Shown here: positions 1 through 8,280 of the stretch, in pieces | Layout of the letters: the number at the start of each line of letters is the position of its first letter | Position numbering within the stretch: position 1 is the stretch's first letter | NCBI GenBank assembly: GCA_045805605.1 | Contig: JBJMKX010000022.1 | Location: 16,862-80,861 of the forward strand | Origin: DATBDE01 sp045805605 | GTDB lineage: Bacteria > Actinomycetota > Thermoleophilia > Solirubrobacterales > Solirubrobacteraceae | Length of the DNA: 64,000 nucleotides | Direction of reading: 5' to 3' | Translations under genes and position numbers: made by a program | The notes under the pieces: model-generated | Database searches by the model: none | The model's input: only the letters and a program-made list of their open reading frames with translations | What the model was told of the DNA's origin: nothing

Positions 1-1
1 C

Positions 2-592
2 GGCGGCGGCCTCGTGGTGGAGCCCTTCGACTTCATGAACGCCTGCCGGATGGCCGTTTTCACCGATCCCGAGGGAGCCGCCTTCCGCGTCTGGGAGGCG
101 AGGCAGCACAAGGCTGCCCGGCTGGTCAACGACCCCGGCGCGGTCGTCTTCAACAACCTGAATACCCGGGCCATCGATGCGGCGAGGTCGTTCTACGGAT
201 CGGTGTTTGGCTGGCACACCGGCGCTATCGGCGGTGGGGCTGAGGGGTGGACCCTGCCGGGCTACGGCGACTGGCTCGAGCGCGAGCACCACCCGCAGCT
301 TCGAGAACAGATGGCGAAGGCCGGGGCTCCAGAGGGCTTCGAGGACGTCGTCGGGAGCATCGTTCCCATCGCGGACGATCAGCCGGACACGCCAGCGCAT
401 TGGAGCGTGACCTTTGCCACCGACGACGCCGATGCCACCGCGGCAAAGGCCGTAGAGCTTGGCGGCCGCGTGATCATCCCGCCGTTCGACGCCCCCTGGT
501 CGACACCTACGTACACGATCCGGATTACCGTCATCGCCGATCCGCACGGCGCGAGTTTCAGCGCCAGCAAATTCGTGTCGGGTAACGACTAG
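2..592 (+). CDS. VOC (glyoxalase-like) family protein, 5' end cut by window edge
   Basis: The reading frame is open to base 2, and the first residues (GGGLVVEPFDFMNACRMAVF, then a DPEGAAFRVWEA motif) look like the end of the first vicinal-oxygen-chelate domain. A second domain follows (FNNLNTRAIDAARSFYGSVFGW through ADPHGASFSASKF). The protein is therefore probably a two-module VOC protein whose N-terminal module lies outside the window. A GTG at 14 could start translation but would leave half a domain. VOC proteins are metal-dependent lyases, dioxygenases or resistance proteins; nothing here fixes the substrate. The stop overlaps the stop of an opposite-strand RidA relic. Confidence 0.8.
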   Translation, partial: GGGLVVEPFDFMNACRMAVFTDPEGAAFRVWEARQHKAARLVNDPGAVVFNNLNTRAIDAARSFYGSVFGWHTGAIGGGAEGWTLPGYGDWLEREHHPQLREQMAKAGAPEGFEDVVGSIVPIADDQPDTPAHWSVTFATDDADATAAKAVELGGRVIIPPFDAPWSTPTYTIRITVIADPHGASFSASKFVSGND

Positions 593-719
593 TCGACCGC
601 GGTTGCCTCGAGCATGACGAGAAGCTGGGCGGGAAGGTGCGCGACGCCGACCACGGACGTGGCGAAGCGGTTGTCGGCCCCGAACCGGTCCGTGATGCGC
701 GGGAAGAGCTCGCGGACAT
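589..719 (-). pseudogene. RidA-family (YjgF/YER057c) 3' remnant
   Basis: The reverse strand reads YVRELFPRITDRFGADNR, then a segment ending VAHLPAQLLVMLEATAVD and a TAG stop at 589-591. This matches the C-terminal third of RidA/YjgF-type enamine deaminases (approximately 130-residue family). No RidA-like sequence continues upstream of about 719, where the conserved part of the HxlR coding sequence begins on the other strand. I read it as a truncated relic left at a rearrangement junction. The relic stop overlaps the stop of the VOC gene. Confidence 0.55.
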
Positions 720-1399
720 ACGGCGACGGTTGCGCGACGGCGCGCGCTCTCGACCTAGTCGGAGAGCGCTGGGCGCTGCTAGTGGTGCGCGAGCTGCTGC
801 TGGGACCGAAGCGCTACACGGACCTGCGCAGAGGTCTTCCCGGCGCCAGCCCCAACGTTCTCTCCCAGCGTCTCCGCGAGCTAGAGAGCGGCGGAGTGAT
901 CCGTCGACGCCAGTTGCCGCCCCCGGCGGCCTCGCGCGTCTACGAGCTGACCGACTGGGGCCGTGACCTCGACGAGATCGTGCTCTCACTCGGAGGCTGG
1001 GCCGCGCGGTCGCCAACGCCGCTGCCCGACGGTCCGATCGTGTCGGTCGATTCGGTGATCTTGGCGCTCCGCGGTCGGTTCGACCCGGCCGCCGCGAAGG
1101 GCTTACGCACCAGCTACGAACTCCGACTCGGCGACGATCGGTTTCGGATCGAGGTCGCAGAGGACAAAATCGGGGCCGCCCGCGGGAATGCCGATCAATG
1201 GGACGCGATCATCGATACCGACGCCGACACGCTCGCCGCAGTGCTCTGGGGCGGCCGCCGGCTGGCCGACGCACAACGTGCAGGGGAGCTGACAATCGAG
1301 GGCGACAGGGCGGCGGCGAGGCGCTTCTTTCGCCTCTTCCCTGTGCCCGGGCCGGCCGCCGGCACGAGCCCCACCAGCGGGGCCGGCTCCCGCCAGTAG
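695..1399 (+). CDS. HxlR-family winged-helix regulator with C-terminal SCP2-like domain
   Basis: The ATG at 695 places MRGKSSRTYGDGC directly before the family signature ARALDLVGERWALLVVRELL, giving 234 residues. An in-frame ATG at 614 is possible but lies inside the RidA relic. Residues about 10-105 form the HxlR winged helix (YTDLRRGLPGASPNVLSQRL). Residues about 125-220 resemble a sterol-carrier-protein-2-like domain (WDAIIDTDADTLAAVL, then ELTIEGDRAAARRFFRLF), a known HxlR fusion that suggests sensing of a hydrophobic ligand. The Cys in YGDGC is the position used for redox sensing in some HxlR members. The regulated gene is not identifiable; the neighbours are the VOC gene and the convergent amine-oxidase-like gene. 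Confidence 0.8.
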   Translation: MRGKSSRTYGDGCATARALDLVGERWALLVVRELLLGPKRYTDLRRGLPGASPNVLSQRLRELESGGVIRRRQLPPPAASRVYELTDWGRDLDEIVLSLGGWAARSPTPLPDGPIVSVDSVILALRGRFDPAAAKGLRTSYELRLGDDRFRIEVAEDKIGAARGNADQWDAIIDTDADTLAAVLWGGRRLADAQRAGELTIEGDRAAARRFFRLFPVPGPAAGTSPTSGAGSRQ

Positions 1400-1453
1400 G
1401 AAACCGCGACCGCAGCAGCTTCTACATCATCGTGTACTGACCCGGAGACGTCA

Positions 1454-3019
1454 CTACGCCCAATCCCCCAGGCTCAGCGTTGGCCCGACGATGTGGCCGG
1501 TCCCCTCAGCGTGCTGGATGTCGTGGGCGAAGTGGGCTGCGTACCAGAGCACCACGTCGGTGCCGTGGATGGACCCGCCGGTGACGAAGCGGTCGATGTG
1601 CGCCCGGGCCTTGTCCGGCTCGGTGGTGAAGCCCTGACCGTCGTCGACCTCGCCCGGCCGGCGGCGCAGCGCCCATAGGTCCCCGACGCCGAAGGTGTCG
1701 GCCTGCCCGTCGTGCTCGCCCGGGACCAGGGTGCAGTTCGCCCCCGTGCTCCGGTTGACCACCTTCCACCTGCGCTGGTGCGGCGCGCTGCGGCGCCGCC
1801 GGATCTCGTGGCGCAGCGGATGCCAGTGCCCGGTGCCGGCGACCGGCGGGTCGTTGAACTCGTGCACCACGCAGTCGCCGCCGCCGGCGAGGTCGAAGTC
1901 CAGCCGCCAGTACGCGTGGTGGTGGTGGAGGTTGCACACGCAAGAGTCGCGCACGGCGGCGAACCCGAAGCGCGGATTGATCGTGCCGTCGGCCGCGAAC
2001 CGCCACGCGCTGACGTAGCGGTACCAGCCCGCCTCCATCTCGCTGACCAGCACGGCCTCCTCCCCGTCGACGTAGACCGCGACGCCGAGGAAGTTCCCGT
2101 GGTCCTTGCCCGACTCCAGGATCGTCTGCGCCGGCGCGGGGCAGAGACGGAAGCCGGGCGCGGCGTCGGTGCCGTCGGCGTCCAGCATCGACTCCTCGTT
2201 CTGCCAGTCGCGGTAGGGGCCGCAGGCGTCGTTGTCGTAGCGCACGTTGAGGATCGGCACGTGGGCGCGGCGAAAGACCCGCTTGCCCCGGTAGGAAACG
2301 TTGCGCAGCTCGACGCCCGACCCGTTCGTGCCCGAGGACGCCGCCGGCCGGTTGGCGATCAGCGTCCACAGCGTCTCGCCGTCGCGGCTGACCGTCACCC
2401 GCGCGCTGCCGGCCTCGTCGCTCGCCGTCGGCTGGCCAGCCCCGGGCGGGCCGCAGGTCGCCTGCCGAGCCAGTGCGGCGGGCGGGGCGCCGTCCGGGAA
2501 GCGGACCACCTCGCCGCCGGCGAGCCGCACCGCGACGATCTCGTGCCCGTCGCCGCCGTCGGCCGGGTGCAGCCCGACCGTGACGGCACGGAGGACGCGC
2601 CCGTCGGGCTCCTCCTCGGTCAGGACCGGCGGCATGGGCCGGTAGGGGGTGAGCCGCCCCTCGCGCAGCGCCGGACCGAGCTCGGGGTCGCGCTCGAGCA
2701 CGGCCAGGGCGGCGCGGCGCTCGTCCTCGCTCGGCACCGGCTGGCGGCCACTCGAGGCCGCGCTCGGCGTCCGGGCGCCGTCAAGCGGCGCGTCGACGAG
2801 CACGGTGCGCTCGTTGGTGTAGTCGTAGACGGTCGCCCGCACCGCCGTCGGCGCCTCCTGGCTGTCGTCGATGAGCGGGCGAACCGAGAGCACGCGATGC
2901 TCGGCGCCGTCAAGCTCCTCCCGCACGGCAGGGGCGTCGAGCGCGGCGCGCACCGTGGCATCGAGAGCCTCCGGAGTCGGCTCCAGCGGCGTGACGTCGA
3001 CGTGCAGTTCTCCGGACAC
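1454..3019 (-). CDS. Copper amine oxidase-like protein lacking the TPQ tyrosine motif
   Basis: This 521-residue protein matches the C-terminal catalytic fold of copper amine oxidases: an AWRFAADGTI strand, CNLHHHHAYWRLDFDL (copper HxH segment, His364-367) and VVLWYAAHFAHD near the C terminus. The family makes topaquinone (TPQ) from the Tyr of an N-Y-D/E motif. In my by-eye alignment the corresponding stretch is EMEAGWYRY, with Met328 where the modified Tyr should be, and no DAGEYG catalytic-base motif is visible. It may be a redox-dead or divergent family member. No signal peptide is seen. It is divergent from the acetamidase gene, with an 83-nt gap. Confidence 0.75.
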   Translation of the reverse strand: MSGELHVDVTPLEPTPEALDATVRAALDAPAVREELDGAEHRVLSVRPLIDDSQEAPTAVRATVYDYTNERTVLVDAPLDGARTPSAASSGRQPVPSEDERRAALAVLERDPELGPALREGRLTPYRPMPPVLTEEEPDGRVLRAVTVGLHPADGGDGHEIVAVRLAGGEVVRFPDGAPPAALARQATCGPPGAGQPTASDEAGSARVTVSRDGETLWTLIANRPAASSGTNGSGVELRNVSYRGKRVFRRAHVPILNVRYDNDACGPYRDWQNEESMLDADGTDAAPGFRLCPAPAQTILESGKDHGNFLGVAVYVDGEEAVLVSEMEAGWYRYVSAWRFAADGTINPRFGFAAVRDSCVCNLHHHHAYWRLDFDLAGGGDCVVHEFNDPPVAGTGHWHPLRHEIRRRRSAPHQRRWKVVNRSTGANCTLVPGEHDGQADTFGVGDLWALRRRPGEVDDGQGFTTEPDKARAHIDRFVTGGSIHGTDVVLWYAAHFAHDIQHAEGTGHIVGPTLSLGDWA

Positions 3020-3102
3020 GGTCTCCTCCCTTGGACCGGGGGCGGGGTCGCTCGCCGGACCGTACTGCGCCTCGCGCGCGCGTGCGGGAACATGGTCGGG
3101 TC

Positions 3103-4230
3103 ATGAGCCGCGAGCACGTCATCGCCATCGATCCGGCAAGGCCGCTGGCCGAGCAGCCCGAGACCGGCCACAACCGCTGGCACGAGGCCATCGAGCCCGT
3201 GGTCGAGGTCGATCCGGGCGACACCGTCGTCTACGAGACCCGCGACGCCTTCGACGGCCAGCTGGGCCCGAGCTCGACTGCGCAGGACGTCGGGGCGGTC
3301 GACCTGGGGCCGGTCCATCCGCTCACCGGTCCGGTGTTCGTCAAGGGCGCCGAGCCAGGCGACCTGCTGGAGGCGGAGCTGCTGGCCCTCGAGCCCGACC
3401 CCTGGGACCAGTGGGGTTACACGATCGAGGTCCCCGGCTTCGGGTTCCTGCGAGACGGTTTCCCCGACCCGTACATCGTCCACTGGCAGCTGCACGGCGG
3501 CGATTACGCGGAATCCGACGAGCTCCCCGGCGTGCGGATCCCGTTCAGCCCGTTTCTGGGTACGTTCGGGCTCGCGCCGTCGGCCGAGCTGCGCCGCACC
3601 GCCACCGAGCGCGAGGCGGCGCTGGCTGAACGGGGCGGGAACGCCCTGCCGCCCGACGCGGGCGGCGCGGTCCCGGTCGCCGACCCCATCCCGGCCGAGG
3701 GCCTCCGGACGGTGCCGCCGCGCGAGACCGCCGGCAACACCGACATCAAGCAGACCTCCCCGGGCGTGACCATGCTGGTTCCGGTGTACGCCGAGGGCGC
3801 GCTCGTCTCGACCGGCGACGTGCACTATGCCCAGGGCGACTGCGAGGCCTGCGGCACGGCGATCGAGATCCGGTCGCGGGCGACCCTGCGGTTCGGCCTG
3901 CGCAAGGGCGAGGCCGAGCGGCGCGGCATCCGCGACCTGCAGTTCTTCCGCGACGACTGGTTCGCCCCGCCGGAGCTCGCCGCGCCGCGCCGCTTCCACG
4001 CGACCACCGGCATCTGCGTAGGCAAGGACGGCGAGAACGCGAGCGAGGACCTCACCCTCGCCGCTCGCAACGCCCTGTTGAACATGATCGACTACCTGGA
4101 GACGCGCGGCCTGAACGCCCAGCAGGCCTACGCGCTGTGCAGCTGCGCGGTCGACCTGCGCATCAGCCAGACCGTCGACGTGCCGAACTTCCTGGTCAGC
4201 GCGCTGCTGCCGCTCGACGTGTTCGTCTGA
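3103..4230 (+). CDS. Acetamidase/formamidase family protein
   Basis: This 375-residue protein has the FmdA/AmdA fold: GPVFVKGAEPGDLLEAEL, the conserved PFLGTFGLAP loop, a GNTDIKQTSPGVTMLVPVY block and the GDVHYAQGDCEACGTAIE metal/substrate segment. Family enzymes hydrolyse formamide or acetamide to ammonium and the acid, in the cytosol. I start at the ATG at 3103 (MSREHVIAID); upstream in-frame sequence from 3031 is arginine-rich and unlike the family. The gene is divergent from the amine-oxidase-like gene, which could link the two in nitrogen scavenging, but this is only positional. The C-terminal CSCAVDLRISQTVD segment is typical of the family. Confidence 0.88.
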   Translation: MSREHVIAIDPARPLAEQPETGHNRWHEAIEPVVEVDPGDTVVYETRDAFDGQLGPSSTAQDVGAVDLGPVHPLTGPVFVKGAEPGDLLEAELLALEPDPWDQWGYTIEVPGFGFLRDGFPDPYIVHWQLHGGDYAESDELPGVRIPFSPFLGTFGLAPSAELRRTATEREAALAERGGNALPPDAGGAVPVADPIPAEGLRTVPPRETAGNTDIKQTSPGVTMLVPVYAEGALVSTGDVHYAQGDCEACGTAIEIRSRATLRFGLRKGEAERRGIRDLQFFRDDWFAPPELAAPRRFHATTGICVGKDGENASEDLTLAARNALLNMIDYLETRGLNAQQAYALCSCAVDLRISQTVDVPNFLVSALLPLDVFV

Positions 4231-4330
4231 CGGCGCCGCCCGGCGCGCGGCTGCGGTGCGGTTTCGCCGGGCGCGTTCTCGGTGACCATGCGTCCGGGAC
4301 ATACGTTGGCGCCGAGACCGAGGAGGAGCG

Positions 4331-6112
4331 ATGCGCCGCTCGCTGGTCCGCTCAATCGCCGTCGCGCTGATCGCGGGGCTGGTGGTTGTTGCCTCACAGG
4401 TCGCTGCCTCTGCGGACGTCGGACCGCACGGTCCGGCGACCGCGACGGGAACCGGCGGGGCTGCCGCCACCGTCGACACCCTGGCGACGCAGGCCGCCGT
4501 CGACACGTTGCGGGGCGGTGGCAACGCCGTCGACGCGGCCGTGACCGCGGCCGCCGTCCTTGGCGTCACCGAGCCGTTCTCGTGCGGGATCGGGGGCGGG
4601 GGCTTCATGGTCGTCTACCGCGCGAGCGATGGGAAGGTGACGACGATCGACAGCCGCGAGCGCGCGCCCGCGGCGATGCGGCCCGATTCGTTCTGGGAAG
4701 GCGGCAGCGCCCTGCCGTTCAACGACGCCCGGTTCAGCGGCCTCTCCGTCGGGGTGCCCGGCACCGTCGCGAGCTGGGACGAGGCGCTGTCGAAGTACGG
4801 GACGATCTCGCTCTCCGCCGCCCTCCGGCCGGCGATCCGCGTCGCCCGTGACGGCTTCGTCGTCGACCAGACCTTCTTCGATCAGACGCAACAGAACGTT
4901 GACTACTTCGACGATGTCCCTTCGACCGCGGCGTTGTACCTGGACCCGGACGGCACCCCTCGCGACGTGGGGACGGTCATGCGCAATCCCGACCTCGCGA
5001 GCACCTATGAGCGGCTCGCGCGCCTCGGGTCGAAGGGCTTCTACACCGGCGCGGTGGCGGACGCGCTCGTGGAGACCGTGCAGCACCCACCGATCTCCCC
5101 GACGGCCAACCACACATGGCGCCCGGGATTGATGACGGCGAGCGACCTCAAGGCCTACATGGCCCCCGACCGCGCCCCGACGCGTGTGGGGTACCGCGGG
5201 CTCGACGTCTACAGCATGGGCCCGCCTTCGAGCGGCGGCTCGACCGTCGGCGAGGCGCTGAACGTCCTCGAGGGCTACCGGCTGTCGACGATGAAGCGAG
5301 AGGCGGCACTGCACTACTACCTCGAGGCCTCGCGCTACTCGTTCGCGGACCGCAACGCGTACGTCGCCGATCCCGCCTATTTCGACGTGCCGCTGAAGGG
5401 CCTGCTGTCGGACGATTTCGCGGCCGTGCGCCGCCGGCTCATCACGAAGACCGCGGCGCAGAGCCCCGTCGCCCCCGGCGATCCTTATCGGTACAACGAC
5501 GGCGGGGGCGCCACCGCCCAGGCCGCGACCACCGAGACCCGGGCGGGGACGACGACCCACATCACCACGGCGGATGCCAGTGGAGACGTGGTGTCCTACA
5601 CGTTCACGATCGAGTCCACGGGCGGGGCCGGCATGGTGGTCCCGGGCTTCGGCTTCCTGGCCAACAACGAGCTGACCGACTTCAACTACGACTCGCTCAC
5701 GCACCCGAACCGGGTGGAGGGCGGCAAGCGGCCGCGCAGCTCGATCAGCCCGACCGTCGTCTTGCAGGGGGGGAAGCCGTTGCTCGCCGTCGGCTCGCCC
5801 GGCGGCTCGACGATCATCACCACCGTCCTGCAGATCCTCGTCGATCGACTGGACCTCGGGCTGACGCTGCCCCAGGCCATCGCCGACCCGCGGCTGAGCC
5901 AGCGCAACACAGCAACCACCCAGGTGGAGCCCGCGTTCCTCACGACCGCTGAGGCGAGCGCGTTGCAAGCGCGCGGGCACGTGTTCAGCACGACACCGGA
6001 GATCGGCGCCGCAACCGGGATCGAGTTCCTCGGAGGCGACCGGCTGCTCGCAGCAGCCGAGCCGGTGCGGCGCGGCGGCGGCAGCGCGATGGTCGTGAGC
6101 CCGAGCCCCTAG
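4331..6112 (+). CDS. ggt: Gamma-glutamyltransferase (gamma-glutamyltranspeptidase)
   Basis: This 593-residue secreted proenzyme has a signal peptide over about residues 1-29 (hydrophobic run ending ASADV). Family landmarks are GGNAVDAAVTAAAVLGVTEP, GIGGGGFMVVY, the autocleavage site GTTTHITT (nucleophile probably Thr408, first of T-T-H) and the small-subunit GGKRPRSSISPTVV, GSPGGSTI and PQAIADPRLSQRN. The enzyme cleaves glutathione or gamma-glutamyl amides outside the membrane and autoprocesses into two subunits. A strong GGAGGAG ribosome site lies just before the ATG. With the transsulfuration genes downstream it could feed extracellular thiol or cysteine salvage, which is an inference from proximity. 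Confidence 0.92.
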   Translation: MRRSLVRSIAVALIAGLVVVASQVAASADVGPHGPATATGTGGAAATVDTLATQAAVDTLRGGGNAVDAAVTAAAVLGVTEPFSCGIGGGGFMVVYRASDGKVTTIDSRERAPAAMRPDSFWEGGSALPFNDARFSGLSVGVPGTVASWDEALSKYGTISLSAALRPAIRVARDGFVVDQTFFDQTQQNVDYFDDVPSTAALYLDPDGTPRDVGTVMRNPDLASTYERLARLGSKGFYTGAVADALVETVQHPPISPTANHTWRPGLMTASDLKAYMAPDRAPTRVGYRGLDVYSMGPPSSGGSTVGEALNVLEGYRLSTMKREAALHYYLEASRYSFADRNAYVADPAYFDVPLKGLLSDDFAAVRRRLITKTAAQSPVAPGDPYRYNDGGGATAQAATTETRAGTTTHITTADASGDVVSYTFTIESTGGAGMVVPGFGFLANNELTDFNYDSLTHPNRVEGGKRPRSSISPTVVLQGGKPLLAVGSPGGSTIITTVLQILVDRLDLGLTLPQAIADPRLSQRNTATTQVEPAFLTTAEASALQARGHVFSTTPEIGAATGIEFLGGDRLLAAAEPVRRGGGSAMVVSPSP

Positions 6113-6157
6113 AGCCATGGCCAGGGCGGACATCCGGCGAGCCTGAACGGCCGGGCC

Positions 6158-6853
6158 GTGGACGCCAAGCAGCAGGTCCGCGAGCGCGTCTGGCGGACGC
6201 TCGAGAGCGAGGGCGCGGCGCGCTTTCCCGGTGCTCGTGGACGGATCCCGAACTTCCGCGGGGCCGAGGCCGCCGCGGAGCGCCTCGCTCAGCTGCGCCA
6301 GTGGGAGTCGGCGGACGTCGTCAAATCCAACCCCGACGCACCACAGCTGCCGGTGCGGCGTCGCGCCCGCCGCGACGGCAAGACGCTGTACATGGCCGTC
6401 CCGCGCCTGGCCCGGGACAAGCCCTTCGTCCGCATCGCGGGCGATCCGACGATCAAGAAGGCGCTGGCCGAAGGCGCGCCCGCGGCGGTCGAGGACCTCG
6501 GCCACGTCGATCTGGTCGTCTGCGGCACGGTTGCCGTCAACCGCGCGGGCGTGCGCATCGGCAAGGGCGGCGGCTACTCGGACCTCGAGCTGGGGTTGCT
6601 GGTGGAGGCGGGCTTGGTCGACGACGCTACGACCATCGTGACGACCGTCCATCCGCTCCAGCTGCTCGACGAGCAGCTGCCCGAGACCGCTCACGACTTC
6701 CGCGTCGACATCGTCGTCACGCCGGACGACGTCCTCCACATCGATGCGCGGCGCCGATCGCCGGGCGTCCTGTGGGAGCACCTCGACGACGAGACCATCG
6801 CGGCAATCCCGGTCCTCGCCACCCGCCGCGCGCGCGATCCGGCCGACGGATGA
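6158..6853 (+). CDS. 5-formyltetrahydrofolate cyclo-ligase-like protein (MTHFS-domain family)
   Basis: The GTG-started 231-residue protein shows the MTHFS/NagB-like fold: KQQVRERVWRTLE at the N terminus, a central VDLVVCGTVAVNRAGVRIGKGGGYSDLE loop, and a C-terminal TTVHPLQLLD and HDFRVDIVVTPDDVLH. The GKGGGY motif corresponds to the phosphate-binding GxGxGYYD of cyclo-ligases, here ending in SDLE. The protein is longer than true FolD-pathway ligases (about 180-200) and belongs to a related uncharacterised group, so ATP-dependent formyl-THF cyclisation is only possible. It sits 38 nt before the cystathionine beta-synthase gene and may share its transcript. Confidence 0.75.
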   Translation: MDAKQQVRERVWRTLESEGAARFPGARGRIPNFRGAEAAAERLAQLRQWESADVVKSNPDAPQLPVRRRARRDGKTLYMAVPRLARDKPFVRIAGDPTIKKALAEGAPAAVEDLGHVDLVVCGTVAVNRAGVRIGKGGGYSDLELGLLVEAGLVDDATTIVTTVHPLQLLDEQLPETAHDFRVDIVVTPDDVLHIDARRRSPGVLWEHLDDETIAAIPVLATRRARDPADG

Positions 6854-6891
6854 GCGGGCCGCGCCCGCGAGAGTATGTTGAGGAGTAAGCG

Positions 6892-8280
6892 GTGAGCAGA
6901 GAGGTCGACACGACGACCGGGATCCGGGAATCGATCATCGATGCCATCGGTGAGACGCCCCTCGTGCGCCTGGCTCGCCTCGCCTCGGGACTCAAGCCGC
7001 AGCTCGTGGCGAAGATCGAGGCGATGAATCCCGGCGGCTCGATCAAGGATCGCGTCGCCGTATCCCTTATCGACGCGGCAGAGCGCGACGGCCGGCTGAG
7101 GCCGGGCGGCACGCTGATCGAGCCGACCAGCGGCAACACGGGCGTCGGCCTGGCCATCGTGGCGCGGCTCAAGAACTATCGCGTGATCGCCGTGATGCCG
7201 GACAAGATGAGCAAGGAGAAGATCGACCTGCTGCGCGCCTATGGCGCCGAGGTGGTGGTGGCACCAACCGAGGTGCCGCCCGAGTCACCCGAGTCCTACT
7301 ACCGGGTTGCCGACCGGCTCACCGAGGAGATCCCCGGCGCCTTCCAACCGAACCAGTACGCGAATGCCGCGAACCCAGGGACGCACTACGGTTCGACCGG
7401 TCCGGAGCTCTGGCGCCAGTCGGGTGGCCGCTTGACCCACCTCGTCGCCGGGGTGGGAACCGGCGGAACCATCACCGGCTGCGGGCGCTACCTGAAGGAA
7501 CAGAACCCTGCGATCGAGGTGATCGGGGCCGACCCGGTGGGATCGGTGTACTCCGGCGGCGAGGCCCGCCCCTACCTGGTCGAGGGCGTCGGCGAGGACT
7601 TCTGGCCCGAGACCTTCGACCCCGCGGTGGTCGACCGCTACGTCACCGTGAGCGATAAGGACTCGTTCGTGACCGCTCGCCGGCTCGCCGAGGTCGAGGG
7701 AATTCTCGCCGGCGGCTCGTCGGGCACCGCGCTGTTCGCAGCGCTTCGGGTCGCGCGCGAGCTCGACGACCCGGAAGCGATGATCGCGGTCATCCTTCCC
7801 GACGGTGGGCGCGCCTACCTGTCCAAGGTCTACAACGACGCCTGGATGCGGCAATACGGCTTCCTCGAGCGCGAGGTCGAGCACAGCGTCGGCGAGGTGC
7901 TGGCCGCCAAGCACGGCGCCGCCGAGCTTCCGCCGCTGCTGACCGTCGAAACCCACGCCAAGGTGCGGGACGCGGTCGCGCTGTTGCACGAGCACGGCGT
8001 GTCACAGCTGCCGGTGGTGTCGGGCCACGACCCGCACACGGTCGTCGGCGCCGTGTCCGAGCGGGGCCTGCTCAAGCACGCGATGGATGACTCCGCGCTG
8101 CTGTCGGCCGAGATCGTTGACGTCATGGAGCCGCCCTTCCCGGCGGTATCGGCGGACGACTCGGTGCGCGAGGCCGTCGACCTGCTCGTCGGCGAGCGTG
8201 AGGCCCTGCTCGTCACCCACGGCGGCCGTCCGGCGGGGATCGTCACCCGCGCCGACCTGCTCGAGTCGCTGGCCCGATGA
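6892..8280 (+). CDS. Cystathionine beta-synthase with C-terminal CBS-domain pair
   Basis: This PLP enzyme of 462 residues condenses serine with homocysteine to cystathionine in reverse transsulfuration. Residues about 10-325 are the fold-II catalytic core: IGETPLVRL, the Schiff-base Lys52 in NPGGSIKDR, the phosphate/substrate loop EPTSGNTGVGL, and GVGTGGTITG. Residues about 345-462 contain two tandem CBS motifs (VRDAVALLHEHGVSQLPVV and VREAVDLLVGEREALLV), which bind adenosyl ligands in relatives. An AGGAG site precedes the GTG start. Its stop overlaps the next start (ATGA), so the pair is translationally coupled. O-acetylserine-dependent cysteine synthesis is the main alternative role. Confidence 0.93.
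   Translation: MSREVDTTTGIRESIIDAIGETPLVRLARLASGLKPQLVAKIEAMNPGGSIKDRVAVSLIDAAERDGRLRPGGTLIEPTSGNTGVGLAIVARLKNYRVIAVMPDKMSKEKIDLLRAYGAEVVVAPTEVPPESPESYYRVADRLTEEIPGAFQPNQYANAANPGTHYGSTGPELWRQSGGRLTHLVAGVGTGGTITGCGRYLKEQNPAIEVIGADPVGSVYSGGEARPYLVEGVGEDFWPETFDPAVVDRYVTVSDKDSFVTARRLAEVEGILAGGSSGTALFAALRVARELDDPEAMIAVILPDGGRAYLSKVYNDAWMRQYGFLEREVEHSVGEVLAAKHGAAELPPLLTVETHAKVRDAVALLHEHGVSQLPVVSGHDPHTVVGAVSERGLLKHAMDDSALLSAEIVDVMEPPFPAVSADDSVREAVDLLVGEREALLVTHGGRPAGIVTRADLLESLAR

Noticed and set aside
4394..6781. 795-residue minus-strand frame opposite ggt
   Set aside because: No domain; gamma-glutamyltransferase is complete on the plus strand.
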